49,796 nt of DNA from Schwartzia sp. (in: firmicutes) (GTDB lineage: Bacteria; Bacillota; Negativicutes; Selenomonadales; Selenomonadaceae), in contig JAFVAI010000089.1 in NCBI GenBank assembly GCA_017480545.1, forward strand, positions 1 to 49,796. The letters run 5' to 3'. Position 1 is the first letter of the stretch; each line of letters starts with the position of its first letter. Below are positions 31,431-40,158 of the stretch, piece by piece. The notes beneath the pieces were generated by a model. The model searched no databases, was not told the DNA's origin, and was given only the letters and a program-made list of their open reading frames with translations. A program made the position numbers and the translations under genes.

Positions 31431-32366
31431 TCACTCTCCACCCAATAATCCTAGTTCTTTCAATATTTCCGCGCCGCCCTCGTCGAGCAGTTGTTCCGCG
31501 AGATCGTTTCCAAGCCTCGCCGCCTCCCGCCGTGCGCCCTTCACGTCGCCCCGACAGAAGCGCTGCCCGTCAAGAGACGCGATGACCGCTTCCACTTTGA
31601 GCCCGTCTCCCTCTGCCGTCGCGTAGACGCCCACCGGCACCTGGCAGCCGCCCTCGACCCGGGCGAGGAAAGAACGCTCCGCCTCCGTGCAGCAGATCGT
31701 GTCGTCGTCGCGCAAAAACGCGAGCATATCGCGGGTCTCTTTGTCACCCTCCCGCGTCTCGATGGCGAGCGCCCCCTGCCCGACGGCGGGCAATACCATG
31801 TCCCTTGGCAAAACTTCCCGGATGCGGTCGGCAAATCCGAGCCGCTTCAGCCCCGCGACAGCCAACACAATCGCGTCGTACTCGCTCTCGTCGAGCTTTC
31901 TCAGACGCGTGTTGACATTGCCACGCAAGTCGAGCATCGTGAGGTCGGGCCGCGCGCACAGAAGCTGCGCCCGACGGCGGAGGCTCGACGTGCCGACCTT
32001 CGCGCCTTTCGGAAGCTCCGCAAACGACGAAAAGCGGTTCGACACGAGGGCGTCCCCCGGATCAAGCCGCTTCGTAACCGCCGCGATAACGAGGCCCTCC
32101 GGCACCTTCGCGGGCATATCTTTCAGGCTGTGCACGGCGAGATCGATTTCGCCGGACAGCATTTCTTCTTCCAATTCTTTCGTGAAAAGGCCTTTGCCGC
32201 CAATCTTTGCCAACGGCACATCGAGGATGCGGTCGCCCTTCGTCGTGACGCGCTTCTGCGTCACGGAAAGGCCCGGATATTCCTCGCGCAACCGCTTCTC
32301 CACATAATCGGCCTGCCAAAGCGCGAGCTTACTCCCCCGCGTACCGATGACGATCTGATTCTTCAC
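31431..32366 (-). CDS. hemC: Hydroxymethylbilane synthase (porphobilinogen deaminase)
   Basis: A 311-residue enzyme that polymerises four porphobilinogens. Motifs: IGTRGSKLALWQADYV, HSLKDMPAKVPEGL, the RRRAQLLCARPDL substrate loop and VEGGCQVPVGVYA with the cysteine that holds the dipyrromethane cofactor. Standard length. Its start overlaps the end of hemA by 38 bases, showing a tightly packed operon. Confidence 0.97.
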   Translation of the reverse strand: MKNQIVIGTRGSKLALWQADYVEKRLREEYPGLSVTQKRVTTKGDRILDVPLAKIGGKGLFTKELEEEMLSGEIDLAVHSLKDMPAKVPEGLVIAAVTKRLDPGDALVSNRFSSFAELPKGAKVGTSSLRRRAQLLCARPDLTMLDLRGNVNTRLRKLDESEYDAIVLAVAGLKRLGFADRIREVLPRDMVLPAVGQGALAIETREGDKETRDMLAFLRDDDTICCTEAERSFLARVEGGCQVPVGVYATAEGDGLKVEAVIASLDGQRFCRGDVKGARREAARLGNDLAEQLLDEGGAEILKELGLLGGE

Positions 32367-33651
32367 CCAGTGTTTCCGCCTCTCCTAAATAATCGAGCTT
32401 GAACAGCCGCTTCATCGCGTCCACATAAAACGCCTCGCGCTCCGTGCCCGCCGCCGCGCTGATGGTCATCATCGGGAAGCGCAGCAGCTTTCGGACGATC
32501 ATTTTTGACATTTGGTCCAGCACCTTTTGCTCCGATTCGCCTAGTCCCGGCAACTTGCCCATGGCGCGGCGCACTTCCCGTCGGCGGATTTTGTCTGCGC
32601 GCTGGGACAGCCGCGCCATCAGCGGTTGGAAGGAAAGGTACCGGAACTTGTCCATAATGGAATCGACTTCCTCTTCCACAATCCCTTCCGCTTGATGCGC
32701 TTCTTTCTGGCGCTCCTCGCGATGCTCGTCCACGACCTCTTCAAGGTCGTCAATGTTGTAAACCGTGACACCCGCGATCTCGCCCACTTCGGGATCGACA
32801 TCCCGAGGCACCGCGATATCAAAGAACACGAGGGATCGGCCTTCGCGCTTTTTCATCGCGCGCCTTACGTCCTTGGGATGTACGACATAATGCGGCGCTC
32901 CCGTCGAGGTCACGACGATGCCGACATCCGCCGCTTCCTCCAACGCCGCGTCAAAATCGACGGCCTGCCCGCCATATTTTTCGGCCAGTTCCTCCGCTTT
33001 GTCCCGATGGTGGTTCGCGACATAGATTTTCTTCACGCCGCGCCCCAAAAGATTCTCGATGGTCAGCTCCGCCATGCGGCCCGCACCGTAAATCAACGCG
33101 CTGGTCGCGTTGAGGCTGCCGCCAAAAATCTCCCGCGCCAGTTCCACCGCCGCGTAGCTGACCGATACCGCGCTGAACGCGATACGCGTCTCCGTCCGCA
33201 CTCGTTTTCCCGTGGCGATGGCGCGGTGAAAGAGCGTATTCAGCACCGTCGAGGTCGTGCCCGTGTCGTGTGACATCGCGTAGGCATCTTTCACTTGGGA
33301 GAGGATCTGCCCCTCCCCGATCACCAACGAATCGAGACTGGACGCCACACGGAACAAATGGCGGATCGCGTCCTCATGGACGAAGCAATAGAGATACGGC
33401 TCCATGCTTTCGTCGATGCCCGTCAGATCCGCCCAAAAATCTCTCAGCGCCTCCACTCCGCCGGCAGTGTCCTCCGCCACCGCGTAAATCTCGCTGCGGT
33501 TGCAAGTGGAAAGCACGACGGCCTCCTGCACCGTCTCGTAATCGGACAATGCGATGAGCCCGCCGCGCACACGTTCTTTCGGTATGGAAAATTTTTCGCG
33601 CACCTCTACAGGCGCCGTTTTATGATTCAGCCCTACTGCGATCAACTGCAT
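32329..33651 (-). CDS. hemA: Glutamyl-tRNA reductase
   Basis: A 440-residue enzyme, first committed step of C5 tetrapyrrole synthesis, reducing glutamyl-tRNA to glutamate-1-semialdehyde. It begins MQLIAVGLNHKTAPVEVREK, has the catalytic Cys50 in LSTCNRSEIYAV, the NADPH-binding segment ALIYGAGRMAELTIENL and a helical dimerisation domain. Overlaps the siroheme-synthase gene by 32 bases and hemC by 38 bases. Confidence 0.97.
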   Translation of the reverse strand: MQLIAVGLNHKTAPVEVREKFSIPKERVRGGLIALSDYETVQEAVVLSTCNRSEIYAVAEDTAGGVEALRDFWADLTGIDESMEPYLYCFVHEDAIRHLFRVASSLDSLVIGEGQILSQVKDAYAMSHDTGTTSTVLNTLFHRAIATGKRVRTETRIAFSAVSVSYAAVELAREIFGGSLNATSALIYGAGRMAELTIENLLGRGVKKIYVANHHRDKAEELAEKYGGQAVDFDAALEEAADVGIVVTSTGAPHYVVHPKDVRRAMKKREGRSLVFFDIAVPRDVDPEVGEIAGVTVYNIDDLEEVVDEHREERQKEAHQAEGIVEEEVDSIMDKFRYLSFQPLMARLSQRADKIRRREVRRAMGKLPGLGESEQKVLDQMSKMIVRKLLRFPMMTISAAAGTEREAFYVDAMKRLFKLDYLGEAETLGEESDRHRYAGE

Positions 33652-34273
33652 GCCTGACCTGTTCCTCCGCTTCGTCTAACTTCCCGTCGCGCACCAACGC
33701 CATCACGTCCTCAGACAGCGCCTCGCGCCAAAACGCGCGCCGCTCCTCGCTGGAGGCAAGGCGCTCCTTGATCTCTTCCCGAACCGGAACCAGCCGTTCG
33801 AGCCACGGCGCGTAGATGTCGCCCAACGCATCCAGCTCGCCCCGCAAACGGCGCGAAAGCTCCGGGCAGGCGCCGCCCGTCGAGACCGCGAACACCAAAT
33901 CGCCGCGCCGCACACTGGCCGGCACGGCAAAATCGCTGAGCTCGAGCGGAGGCGCGGCCATATTGACAAGCGCGCCCATCGACTTCGCCGCCCATGCCGC
34001 CCGCCGGTTCACGTCGGGATCATCCGTCGCGCAGACGACAATGGACATGCCCCGCAGCATGGAGGTGGAAAAGCTTTCTTTATACCATTTCAGCCGACCT
34101 TCCACTACAAGGTCGACAATGCCGTCCACCGCATCCGGCGCGACGACATTCACCTGCGCCCCTGCCTCCAAAAGCGCTTCCGCCCGATGCAGGGCGACGC
34201 ACCCTCCGCCGACCACGCAGGCGCGTTTCCCGGTCAGCCATAAAAGAGCCGGATACGGAATTCTCCCTTTCAT
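33620..34273 (-). CDS. Precorrin-2 dehydrogenase / siroheme synthase N-terminal domain
   Basis: A 217-residue stand-alone version of the CysG N-terminal (Met8/CysG-B) part. It has a Rossmann fold (RACVVGGGCVALHRAEALLEA), FAVSTGGACPELSRRLRGEL and a C-terminal helical domain. It oxidises precorrin-2 to sirohydrochlorin and may insert iron. Encoded between cobI and hemA with overlaps on both sides (4 and 32 bases), it links siroheme, heme and corrinoid branches. Confidence 0.9.
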   Translation of the reverse strand: MKGRIPYPALLWLTGKRACVVGGGCVALHRAEALLEAGAQVNVVAPDAVDGIVDLVVEGRLKWYKESFSTSMLRGMSIVVCATDDPDVNRRAAWAAKSMGALVNMAAPPLELSDFAVPASVRRGDLVFAVSTGGACPELSRRLRGELDALGDIYAPWLERLVPVREEIKERLASSEERRAFWREALSEDVMALVRDGKLDEAEEQVRHAVDRSRAES

Positions 34274-34977
34274 TTCCCCGGCGTCCTCCGCGCAAGAATA
34301 GTCGAAAGATAATTGACCGGCTGATCCTTCCGTGCGCGGATGTCGTCGATGCGTTCCTCATCGGGAAGACCGCAGCGGCTGACCATCACGGCGTGGTCCA
34401 GCATGGCGTTTTTATCCAAGAGCTCCGCCACCTCCGGAAAATTCCTGTAGACCTTCATCAAAACGACATTGTCCGAAACCGAAAGCGCCTTTTCAATTTT
34501 TTCCGCGCCCGCCGTCGCTGGAATCACCGACAGCACATCGTCGCCCTCGACAATCGGCCAGCCGAGATGGCTGCCCATCGCAACGAACGCCGGAATGCCC
34601 GGAACCGTTTCAATCCGGATCCCCTCTTTTTCCAAAAGGCGGAACACATAAATATACGTGCTGAAAAACATCGCGTCGCCCAACGTCAGGAACGCGACGT
34701 TCTTTCCTTCCGAGAGGAAGCCGAGAATCTCTTCCTTATTTTTTTGCCATGCGGCGTCATCCGCCGCGAAGCCTTTGACCATCGGGAACACCTGGTAGAC
34801 AATCCGCACGTCGTCTTTCAAATACGGACGCGCGATATCGAGGGCGACGCTGCCGTCCTTTTTCTCCGTTTTCGGCGCGATGATAATGTCGACGTTCTGT
34901 ATGGCTCTGACCGCCTTCATCGTCAATAGCTCAGGATCCCCCGGGCCGACGCCAATCCCGTAAAATGTGCCTTTCAT
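34270..34977 (-). CDS. cobI: Precorrin-2 / cobalt-factor II C20-methyltransferase
   Basis: A 235-residue SAM-dependent methylase of the tetrapyrrole methylase fold (GTFYGIGVGPGDPELLTMKA, VAFLTLGDAMFFSTYIYVF, IETVPGIPAFVA). It adds the C20 methyl group in corrin ring synthesis. In an anaerobe the CbiL form acting on cobalt-factor II is more likely than aerobic CobI. It is the first gene of the operon, with GGAGGAGG 10 bases before the ATG. Confidence 0.92.
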   Translation of the reverse strand: MKGTFYGIGVGPGDPELLTMKAVRAIQNVDIIIAPKTEKKDGSVALDIARPYLKDDVRIVYQVFPMVKGFAADDAAWQKNKEEILGFLSEGKNVAFLTLGDAMFFSTYIYVFRLLEKEGIRIETVPGIPAFVAMGSHLGWPIVEGDDVLSVIPATAGAEKIEKALSVSDNVVLMKVYRNFPEVAELLDKNAMLDHAVMVSRCGLPDEERIDDIRARKDQPVNYLSTILARRTPGK

Positions 34978-34984
34978 TTATCCA

Positions 34985-35078
34985 TGTACCTCCTCCATGC
35001 GGAGCCATCACACAATCCTGAACATTTTTTTGGATTGCTCACATAAATGATACTATACCGAACCGCATGAAATGTCAA
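34985..35078 (-). promoter_or_regulatory. Promoter and leader of the tetrapyrrole operon
   Basis: On the minus strand, TTGACA (35073-35078) is followed by TATAGT at 35052-35057 (15-base spacer) or TAGTAT at 35050-35055 (17). In the leader, CTCC-GCAT-GGAG can form a short hairpin that would cover part of the GGAGGAGG ribosome site of cobI. Confidence 0.6.
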
Positions 35079-35116
35079 TCATAGGAAATTCCGAAACAAA
35101 TTCAGCCGCCGCCCCG

Positions 35117-35788
35117 TCACTCCAACGAGACGATTTTATGCTTCAGCACGTAAATCAACGCCTGGGTACGGTCATTCACGTTCAACTTGCGAAAAATATT
35201 CGTCAAATGGTTCTTGACCGTCTTTTCACTGACGAAGAGCGCCTTCGCGATATCCTGATTGGAAAACCCTTTCGCGATGCAGGCCAGGACATCCATCTCC
35301 CGCGCGGTGAGACGGTCGCCTCTGCCGTCGCGCCACATCTCCTTCGCCTTCGCCTTGACATCCGCGCCATCGGCAAGGCCACCGAAAATGCGCTCCGCGA
35401 GCTTCGGATAGACGAACGTGCCGCCTCCCGCGACCACATGGATTGCCTTGATCAGCATGGTCGGCTCCACGTCTTTCAGCAAATAGCCGAGGGCGCCGTT
35501 CCTGAGCATTTCCAAGACATAACGGTCGCTGTCATGCACGGTCAGCGCGATGATGCGTGTCTTGACCCGTGCGGCGACCAACTGCTTCGTCACCTCGATG
35601 CCGGACAGCCCCGGCATGTTGAGATCAATCAAGAGGACATCCGGCTGAAGCACCAACGTCCTTGAAAGCGCTTCCTGCCCCTCCGAAGCCTCCCCGACAA
35701 CCTCCAGATCATCCTCGAAATTCAGCACCCGTTTAATGCCTTGGCGCAACAACGCGTGGTCGTCAGCGATCAGAATCTTGATGGACAT
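35117..35788 (-). CDS. NarL/DegU-type response regulator
   Basis: A 223-residue two-component regulator. The receiver domain (1-~120) has ADDHALLRQG, the phosphoacceptor Asp55 in LLIDLNMPGLSG, ALTVHDSD and LLKDVEP. The LuxR-type DNA-binding domain (~155-223) has LTAREMDVLACIAKGFSNQD and SEKTVKNHLTNIFRKL. The DegU-like layout is clear. The ATG at 35788 follows AGAGGT and overlaps the secretin gene by 26 bases. No histidine kinase gene is adjacent in this window. Confidence 0.93.
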   Translation of the reverse strand: MSIKILIADDHALLRQGIKRVLNFEDDLEVVGEASEGQEALSRTLVLQPDVLLIDLNMPGLSGIEVTKQLVAARVKTRIIALTVHDSDRYVLEMLRNGALGYLLKDVEPTMLIKAIHVVAGGGTFVYPKLAERIFGGLADGADVKAKAKEMWRDGRGDRLTAREMDVLACIAKGFSNQDIAKALFVSEKTVKNHLTNIFRKLNVNDRTQALIYVLKHKIVSLE

Positions 35789-37250
35789 GATCCGCACCTC
35801 TCTTTTTAGTATCGTTCACGATTTTCGCCGTCAGGAAAATCATGACCTCGGAATCCGTCTTGCTCGTCCGCACGTTGCGGAAAAATGCGCCGAGAATCGG
35901 CAAATCTCCCAAAAACGGGATTTTCGACAGAGTCTTTGATTCCTCGCTGCCGATCAGCCCGCCGATGACCATCGTCTCGCCGTCCCGGAGGCGCACCTCC
36001 GTATCGGCGGAACGTTTGTTGAACCGGTAAGCCGAAAGCGCGTCCACATAAAGGGGCGAACTGACCTCCGTGTGCACCTTTGCCGTGATGTCACCATCCA
36101 CGCCGACCCTCGGTGTGCAACGAAGGATGATGCCCGCTTCCCGATACGTCACGGAAGTGGTCGTCGTCGAATTGGTGACCGAAACGGTCTGTACCGGCAC
36201 TTCGCCGCCGATGTTGATGACGGCCTCGCGCCCTTGGAGCGTCGTGATGTTCGGACGCGCAAGGAGATTCGCTTTGCCGTCGGTTATCAGCGCGTTGATT
36301 TTCGCGCCGTAATAAAACTCAAACGGGTATCCGCCCGGCCCGCGCCCGAAACGAATAATGCCCGGAACGGAACTCCCGCTGCCGTCCCAATGGCGTCGCA
36401 CCGTTTCGCGAGGCCAATCCTCGGTCACCGTCGTATAAGAGCCGTCGGTGTTCTGCACGGTGCGGCGCCGCGTTTCATATTCGGTGGTGTATTCGGGATA
36501 CTGCGGCACCCTCGACCATTCCCACTCTACGCCGAGTTCTTTTGCCGCGTCCTTGTCGATGGCGACGACCCGCGCTTCCAGCGAAACCTGCGGCGGCGGC
36601 TGGTCAAGAGCCGCAATCAGGGTTTGTGCCGCTTTCGCCTCCGACGCTGTGCCGTAAAGCACGACGCTTCCCGTCAGCGCGTCGGCGAAAACGCGGATAT
36701 CGCCGCTTCGCGAACCGCCTTGGCTTTCCCTGAGCGCCGTCCGCGTCACCGAACCATCCTCCGTCTGTTCCGTGCGGCGTGTCTTGTCCATGTGCCGTAC
36801 GCGCCCGCTGCCGTTGTTTTCATCGTAAGGCATCAGGGACATTGCCACCGCTTGCGCTGCCGTATCGAGATCGGCGTAGCGAACCGGGAACACATAGGGA
36901 CGGTACAGACCCTGCACACCCGTCCGCGAGGCGGTGATGATCGTTACACCGTCTTTCTCCCCGAGGGAAAGATCGTCCGCTGCAGCAATCAACTCGAACG
37001 CTTCTTCCGGCTCCACCTCATCCAGATGGATCGTAATCGTGCCTTGCACCGAGTCATCCAACACAAGGCCGACACCGCCAAGCTCGGCGACCGATGCCAG
37101 CACGGCGCGGACATCCGCGTCCACGACATGAAGCGTCACGGGCCGGGCATAAACGGAACGGGATGGCAAGAGCAAAAGCACGGCGACACAAATGGACAGG
37201 AAACACGCCAACGCATGAAAGCGGCGCCCGCCCGGCTGCTGCCCGCTCAT
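35763..37250 (-). CDS. Outer-membrane secretin (PilQ/GspD family)
   Basis: A 495-residue exported protein. A signal peptide (ALACFLSICVAVLLLLPSRS) leads to an STN/N0-like domain (VTLHVVDADVRAVLASVAEL), an N1-type domain and the C-terminal secretin domain (ALITDGKANLLARPNITTLQ, GGEVPVQTVSV, RDGETMVIGGLIGS, PFLGDLPILGAFFR). It would form a ring channel in the outer membrane for a type IV pilus, competence or type II-like system. GGGAGGTGG precedes the ATG at 37250. It lies downstream of a PilP-like gene in a sugar-phosphate operon. Confidence 0.93.
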   Translation of the reverse strand: MSGQQPGGRRFHALACFLSICVAVLLLLPSRSVYARPVTLHVVDADVRAVLASVAELGGVGLVLDDSVQGTITIHLDEVEPEEAFELIAAADDLSLGEKDGVTIITASRTGVQGLYRPYVFPVRYADLDTAAQAVAMSLMPYDENNGSGRVRHMDKTRRTEQTEDGSVTRTALRESQGGSRSGDIRVFADALTGSVVLYGTASEAKAAQTLIAALDQPPPQVSLEARVVAIDKDAAKELGVEWEWSRVPQYPEYTTEYETRRRTVQNTDGSYTTVTEDWPRETVRRHWDGSGSSVPGIIRFGRGPGGYPFEFYYGAKINALITDGKANLLARPNITTLQGREAVINIGGEVPVQTVSVTNSTTTTSVTYREAGIILRCTPRVGVDGDITAKVHTEVSSPLYVDALSAYRFNKRSADTEVRLRDGETMVIGGLIGSEESKTLSKIPFLGDLPILGAFFRNVRTSKTDSEVMIFLTAKIVNDTKKRGADHVHQDSDR

Positions 37251-37272
37251 ATCCCACCTCCCACGGTTGCTG

Positions 37273-37782
37273 CTATTTCCAATTTCCCCGCGACAGAGAC
37301 AACACCCGCTCCTCTGTCGGCGTCGCCACCGTCGCCTCACGCTCCGTCAGGGAAACGAGCGTCACGCCCTCCGCTTCGTCGCCGGGCGACAACAGGATTT
37401 GCCGTTTGCCGACAGCCAGGATGGCTCGCCGGCCGGCATCGGAGGAAACGACGCCGACCAGACGAATCTCCAATTCTTTTTCTGGCAGAGGCCGACGCGA
37501 AGCTTCCGGCTTCGGCGTCGGCCTTCGCGCCGTTTTGGCCCTGCTCTGCTCCCGTGTCAGGTGCTCGGGCAGAAACGGGGAAACGAGACTTCCTTGCAGG
37601 GCCGGATATTCGTGCACCGTATGCAGTTCGCCCTGCGTCATATTTTCCGTCTGCTGCGCGGGCGCCGGTTTTTCGATGGATAGGCCGGCATCCTGCGCGG
37701 GACATGCCGTGAAGCCTACGCCCACCCCGAGGGCGACGGCGGCAATCGCCGCGCCGCAAAATGCCGCTGTGGGGCGAATCAC
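37273..37782 (-). CDS. PilP/GspC-like secretin partner protein
   Basis: A 169-residue protein with an N-terminal membrane anchor or signal (AAFCGAAIAAVALGVGVGF...AC), a Pro/Arg-rich linker (~70-110), and a C-terminal beta domain (ELEIRLVGVVSSDAGRRAIL, ILLSPGDEAEGVTLVSL) like the homology region of PilP/GspC. That domain docks on the secretin N0 domain. Its position immediately before the secretin gene supports this. It overlaps pgi by 4 bases (ATGA). Confidence 0.75.
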   Translation of the reverse strand: MIRPTAAFCGAAIAAVALGVGVGFTACPAQDAGLSIEKPAPAQQTENMTQGELHTVHEYPALQGSLVSPFLPEHLTREQSRAKTARRPTPKPEASRRPLPEKELEIRLVGVVSSDAGRRAILAVGKRQILLSPGDEAEGVTLVSLTEREATVATPTEERVLSLSRGNWK

Positions 37783-39239
37783 GCCTTTTTCGTTCTCGCC
37801 TGCTTCACCTCGGCGAGACGCGGCCCCATGATGCGCTTATACGCCTCGACGCCCGGTTGATTGAAAGCGTCCACATCGGCGAACTCGCCCTCGTAGGCGA
37901 CAGACAGCGCCAACATATACATCAGCTCGCCCAGATGATAGGCGTTCAGCGTCGGCAACGTGAAACACGCGCTGTAGCGGCCGTTGGAGGCCAGCGCTTC
38001 CTCGTTCGAAACCCGGGCGACTTCCAATGCCTCCGCCATCGTGACGCCCGCGATATCCGAGAGCTTTTTCGCTTCGGGGAACACGTCGGGAATCAGGCAA
38101 TCCTCCGGCCAGTCCGCCACGCGGATGAACTGCACGATCTTGTTCAGCCGCCCTTCCTGGTGCTGCTGGGTTTGGGCGTGCATGTCGGTAGTCCCGACGG
38201 CCACCAACGGTGTACGGCCGTAATAAACTTTTTGGCCCGCACGGTCGTCCTCTTTGCCGAGGGACTCGGCGAGAAGCTGGATATACCATTCGGACAGCGA
38301 TTTCAGGTAATCGCCGTAAGGCATCATGACCTCAATCTCGCGACCGTGCTCCTGTGCCGCCGCGAATTTCAGCGCTGCGTTCAGCATCGCGGGATTCTTC
38401 ATCAGTTCGTCGGTCTTGCAGGCCTCGTCCATATCCCGGGCGCCCCGGAGGAACGATTCGATATCGAAGCCGACGCAGGCCGCCAGTGACAGTCCCACGT
38501 CCGAGAACACCGAAAAACGCCCGCCTACGCCGTCCGGTACCCGGAAAGTGAGCCATCCCTTTTCCGTCGCCAGCTTTTTCAAAAGCGTCGGTTTTTCCTC
38601 GTTCGGGTCGGTGACAGCGACGACCTCCGTTTCCACGTTGGCCGTTTTGGTGAGTTTGTCATAAATCACCATGAAATTCGACATGGTGTCCAACGTGCCG
38701 CCGGACTTCGAGATGACCAAGAGCAGCACACGAAGCGAACGTTTCCTGTGGGTTTTCGCCACCTCGGCCTTGTGGGCGAGATACTTCAAAAGATCCTGTG
38801 TGCGGCGTGGATCGATATTGTTTCCGCTGAAATAGACCTCCGGCCAGCCGCCGCGTTCCTCCGGTGTCATCGCGTTCCAGAATTCGCCGCAGCCCACGTC
38901 GAACAGCACCTTGTTGCCGAGGAACGATCCGCCGATGCCGAGCGACACGACAACATCCACGCGTCCCTTGACGCTCTCGCCGAATTTTTTCAGTTTCCCG
39001 ATGTCGGCAGGGGAATTGAGATTACCGTCCTTCACATACGGCAGCTGCGGGAAAAGCACCAACTCCGGCGTCCCGTCCTTCGACAGGTGGCCGCGCACCT
39101 CGCCCGTCTCGCGCATATGGCAGACAGCTTTGTGGGCCGCCTTCGTATCCGGCAGCTCCGCCTGCGTGACTTTGCCCTCGCCCAAGAGATTCGTATAGTC
39201 AAATGTGAATCCGGACGGCAATTTGATCTGATTTCCCAT
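37779..39239 (-). CDS. pgi: Glucose-6-phosphate isomerase
   Basis: A 486-residue enzyme interconverting glucose-6-phosphate and fructose-6-phosphate. Characteristic parts are SLGIGGSFLGNKVLFD, LVISKSGGTLDT, FSVFSDVGLSLAACVGFD and HQEGRLNKIVQFI. Length is intermediate between classical Pgi forms and acceptable. It is encoded between galU and the PilP-like gene in one operon; GGGAGTGAGG stands before the ATG. Confidence 0.95.
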   Translation of the reverse strand: MGNQIKLPSGFTFDYTNLLGEGKVTQAELPDTKAAHKAVCHMRETGEVRGHLSKDGTPELVLFPQLPYVKDGNLNSPADIGKLKKFGESVKGRVDVVVSLGIGGSFLGNKVLFDVGCGEFWNAMTPEERGGWPEVYFSGNNIDPRRTQDLLKYLAHKAEVAKTHRKRSLRVLLLVISKSGGTLDTMSNFMVIYDKLTKTANVETEVVAVTDPNEEKPTLLKKLATEKGWLTFRVPDGVGGRFSVFSDVGLSLAACVGFDIESFLRGARDMDEACKTDELMKNPAMLNAALKFAAAQEHGREIEVMMPYGDYLKSLSEWYIQLLAESLGKEDDRAGQKVYYGRTPLVAVGTTDMHAQTQQHQEGRLNKIVQFIRVADWPEDCLIPDVFPEAKKLSDIAGVTMAEALEVARVSNEEALASNGRYSACFTLPTLNAYHLGELMYMLALSVAYEGEFADVDAFNQPGVEAYKRIMGPRLAEVKQARTKKA

Positions 39240-39257
39240 GGCGTTCCCTCACTCCCG

Positions 39258-40145
39258 TCATTTTTCTTTCCCGTTCAAAAGCGGACCGACAGTTTTGACC
39301 AGATATTGCAGGAAGCGATCGCGGAGCTCCGGGCGCTTCAGCGCCTGCTCTACCGTCGCTTCCAGAAAGCCTTCCTTGTCGCCGATATCGTAGCGGCGGC
39401 CGAAGAAATTATACGCATACACGGCCTGCTGACCCGCCAATACACGGATCGCGTCGGTCAGCTGAATTTCGCCGCCGCGCCCCGGTTTCGTTTTTTCGAG
39501 AATCGAAAAAATTTCCGGGTCGAGAATATAGCGACCCAGCACTGCCAATCGCGACGGCGCTTCCTCAGGCTCCGGCTTCTCGATCAAATCCATCGCCTGC
39601 CAGACGTTGGGTTTCACCGCGCGAGGCGTGACGATGCCGTAATTCGAGACCGTTTCCTGCGGAACCTCCTGCACCCCCAGCACACTGCCCCCGAAATCGT
39701 TGTAAACGTCGATGAGCTGCGACAGGCACGGTGCCTCCGCGTCCACCAAATCGTCGCCGAGCATGACCGCGAAAGGCTCGTAGCCGACGAATTGCTTGGC
39801 GCAAAGCACGGCATGGCCGAGTCCCAGCGCTTCTTTTTGGCGGATGAAATGAATCGTGACCTCGGAAATTTCCTCGATCATTTTGAGTTGGTCATATTTG
39901 CCCTGCGCCTTCAGTTGCATTTCCAGCTCCAATGAGCGGTCAAAATGGTCCTCGATGGAGCGCTTGTTGCGTCCGGTGATGATCAGGATCTCCTCGATGC
40001 CGGAATCAATCGCTTCCTCGATGATGAACTGAATCGCGGGTTTGTCGACAATCGGCAGCATTTCCTTCGGCTGGGCCTTCGTCGCTGGCAAAAATCGCGT
40101 CCCGAGCCCCGCCGCCGGAATGATGGCCTTGCGGATTTTCTGCAC
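39258..40145 (-). CDS. galU: UTP-glucose-1-phosphate uridylyltransferase
   Basis: A 295-residue nucleotidyltransferase making UDP-glucose for envelope polysaccharides. Motifs: KAIIPAAGLGTRFLPATKA, KEMLPIVDKPAIQFIIEEA, MLGDDLVDAEAP and LIEKPEPEEAPS. The GTG at 40145 has AAGGGG about 9 bases upstream and is preferred to the TTG at 40154, which touches that site. It follows the phosphomannomutase gene directly. Confidence 0.96.
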   Translation of the reverse strand: MQKIRKAIIPAAGLGTRFLPATKAQPKEMLPIVDKPAIQFIIEEAIDSGIEEILIITGRNKRSIEDHFDRSLELEMQLKAQGKYDQLKMIEEISEVTIHFIRQKEALGLGHAVLCAKQFVGYEPFAVMLGDDLVDAEAPCLSQLIDVYNDFGGSVLGVQEVPQETVSNYGIVTPRAVKPNVWQAMDLIEKPEPEEAPSRLAVLGRYILDPEIFSILEKTKPGRGGEIQLTDAIRVLAGQQAVYAYNFFGRRYDIGDKEGFLEATVEQALKRPELRDRFLQYLVKTVGPLLNGKEK

Positions 40146-40158
40146 GGATGACAACCCC

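Noticed and set aside
34978-35116. Cobalamin or heme-sensing riboswitch before cobI
   Set aside because: Only a promoter and a short hairpin near the ribosome site are visible; no known riboswitch core was recognised.
36072-37712. 546-codon plus-strand frame opposite the secretin and PilP-like genes
   Set aside because: The minus-strand genes have clear domains, signal peptides and overlaps; the plus frame is low-complexity and has no ribosome site.
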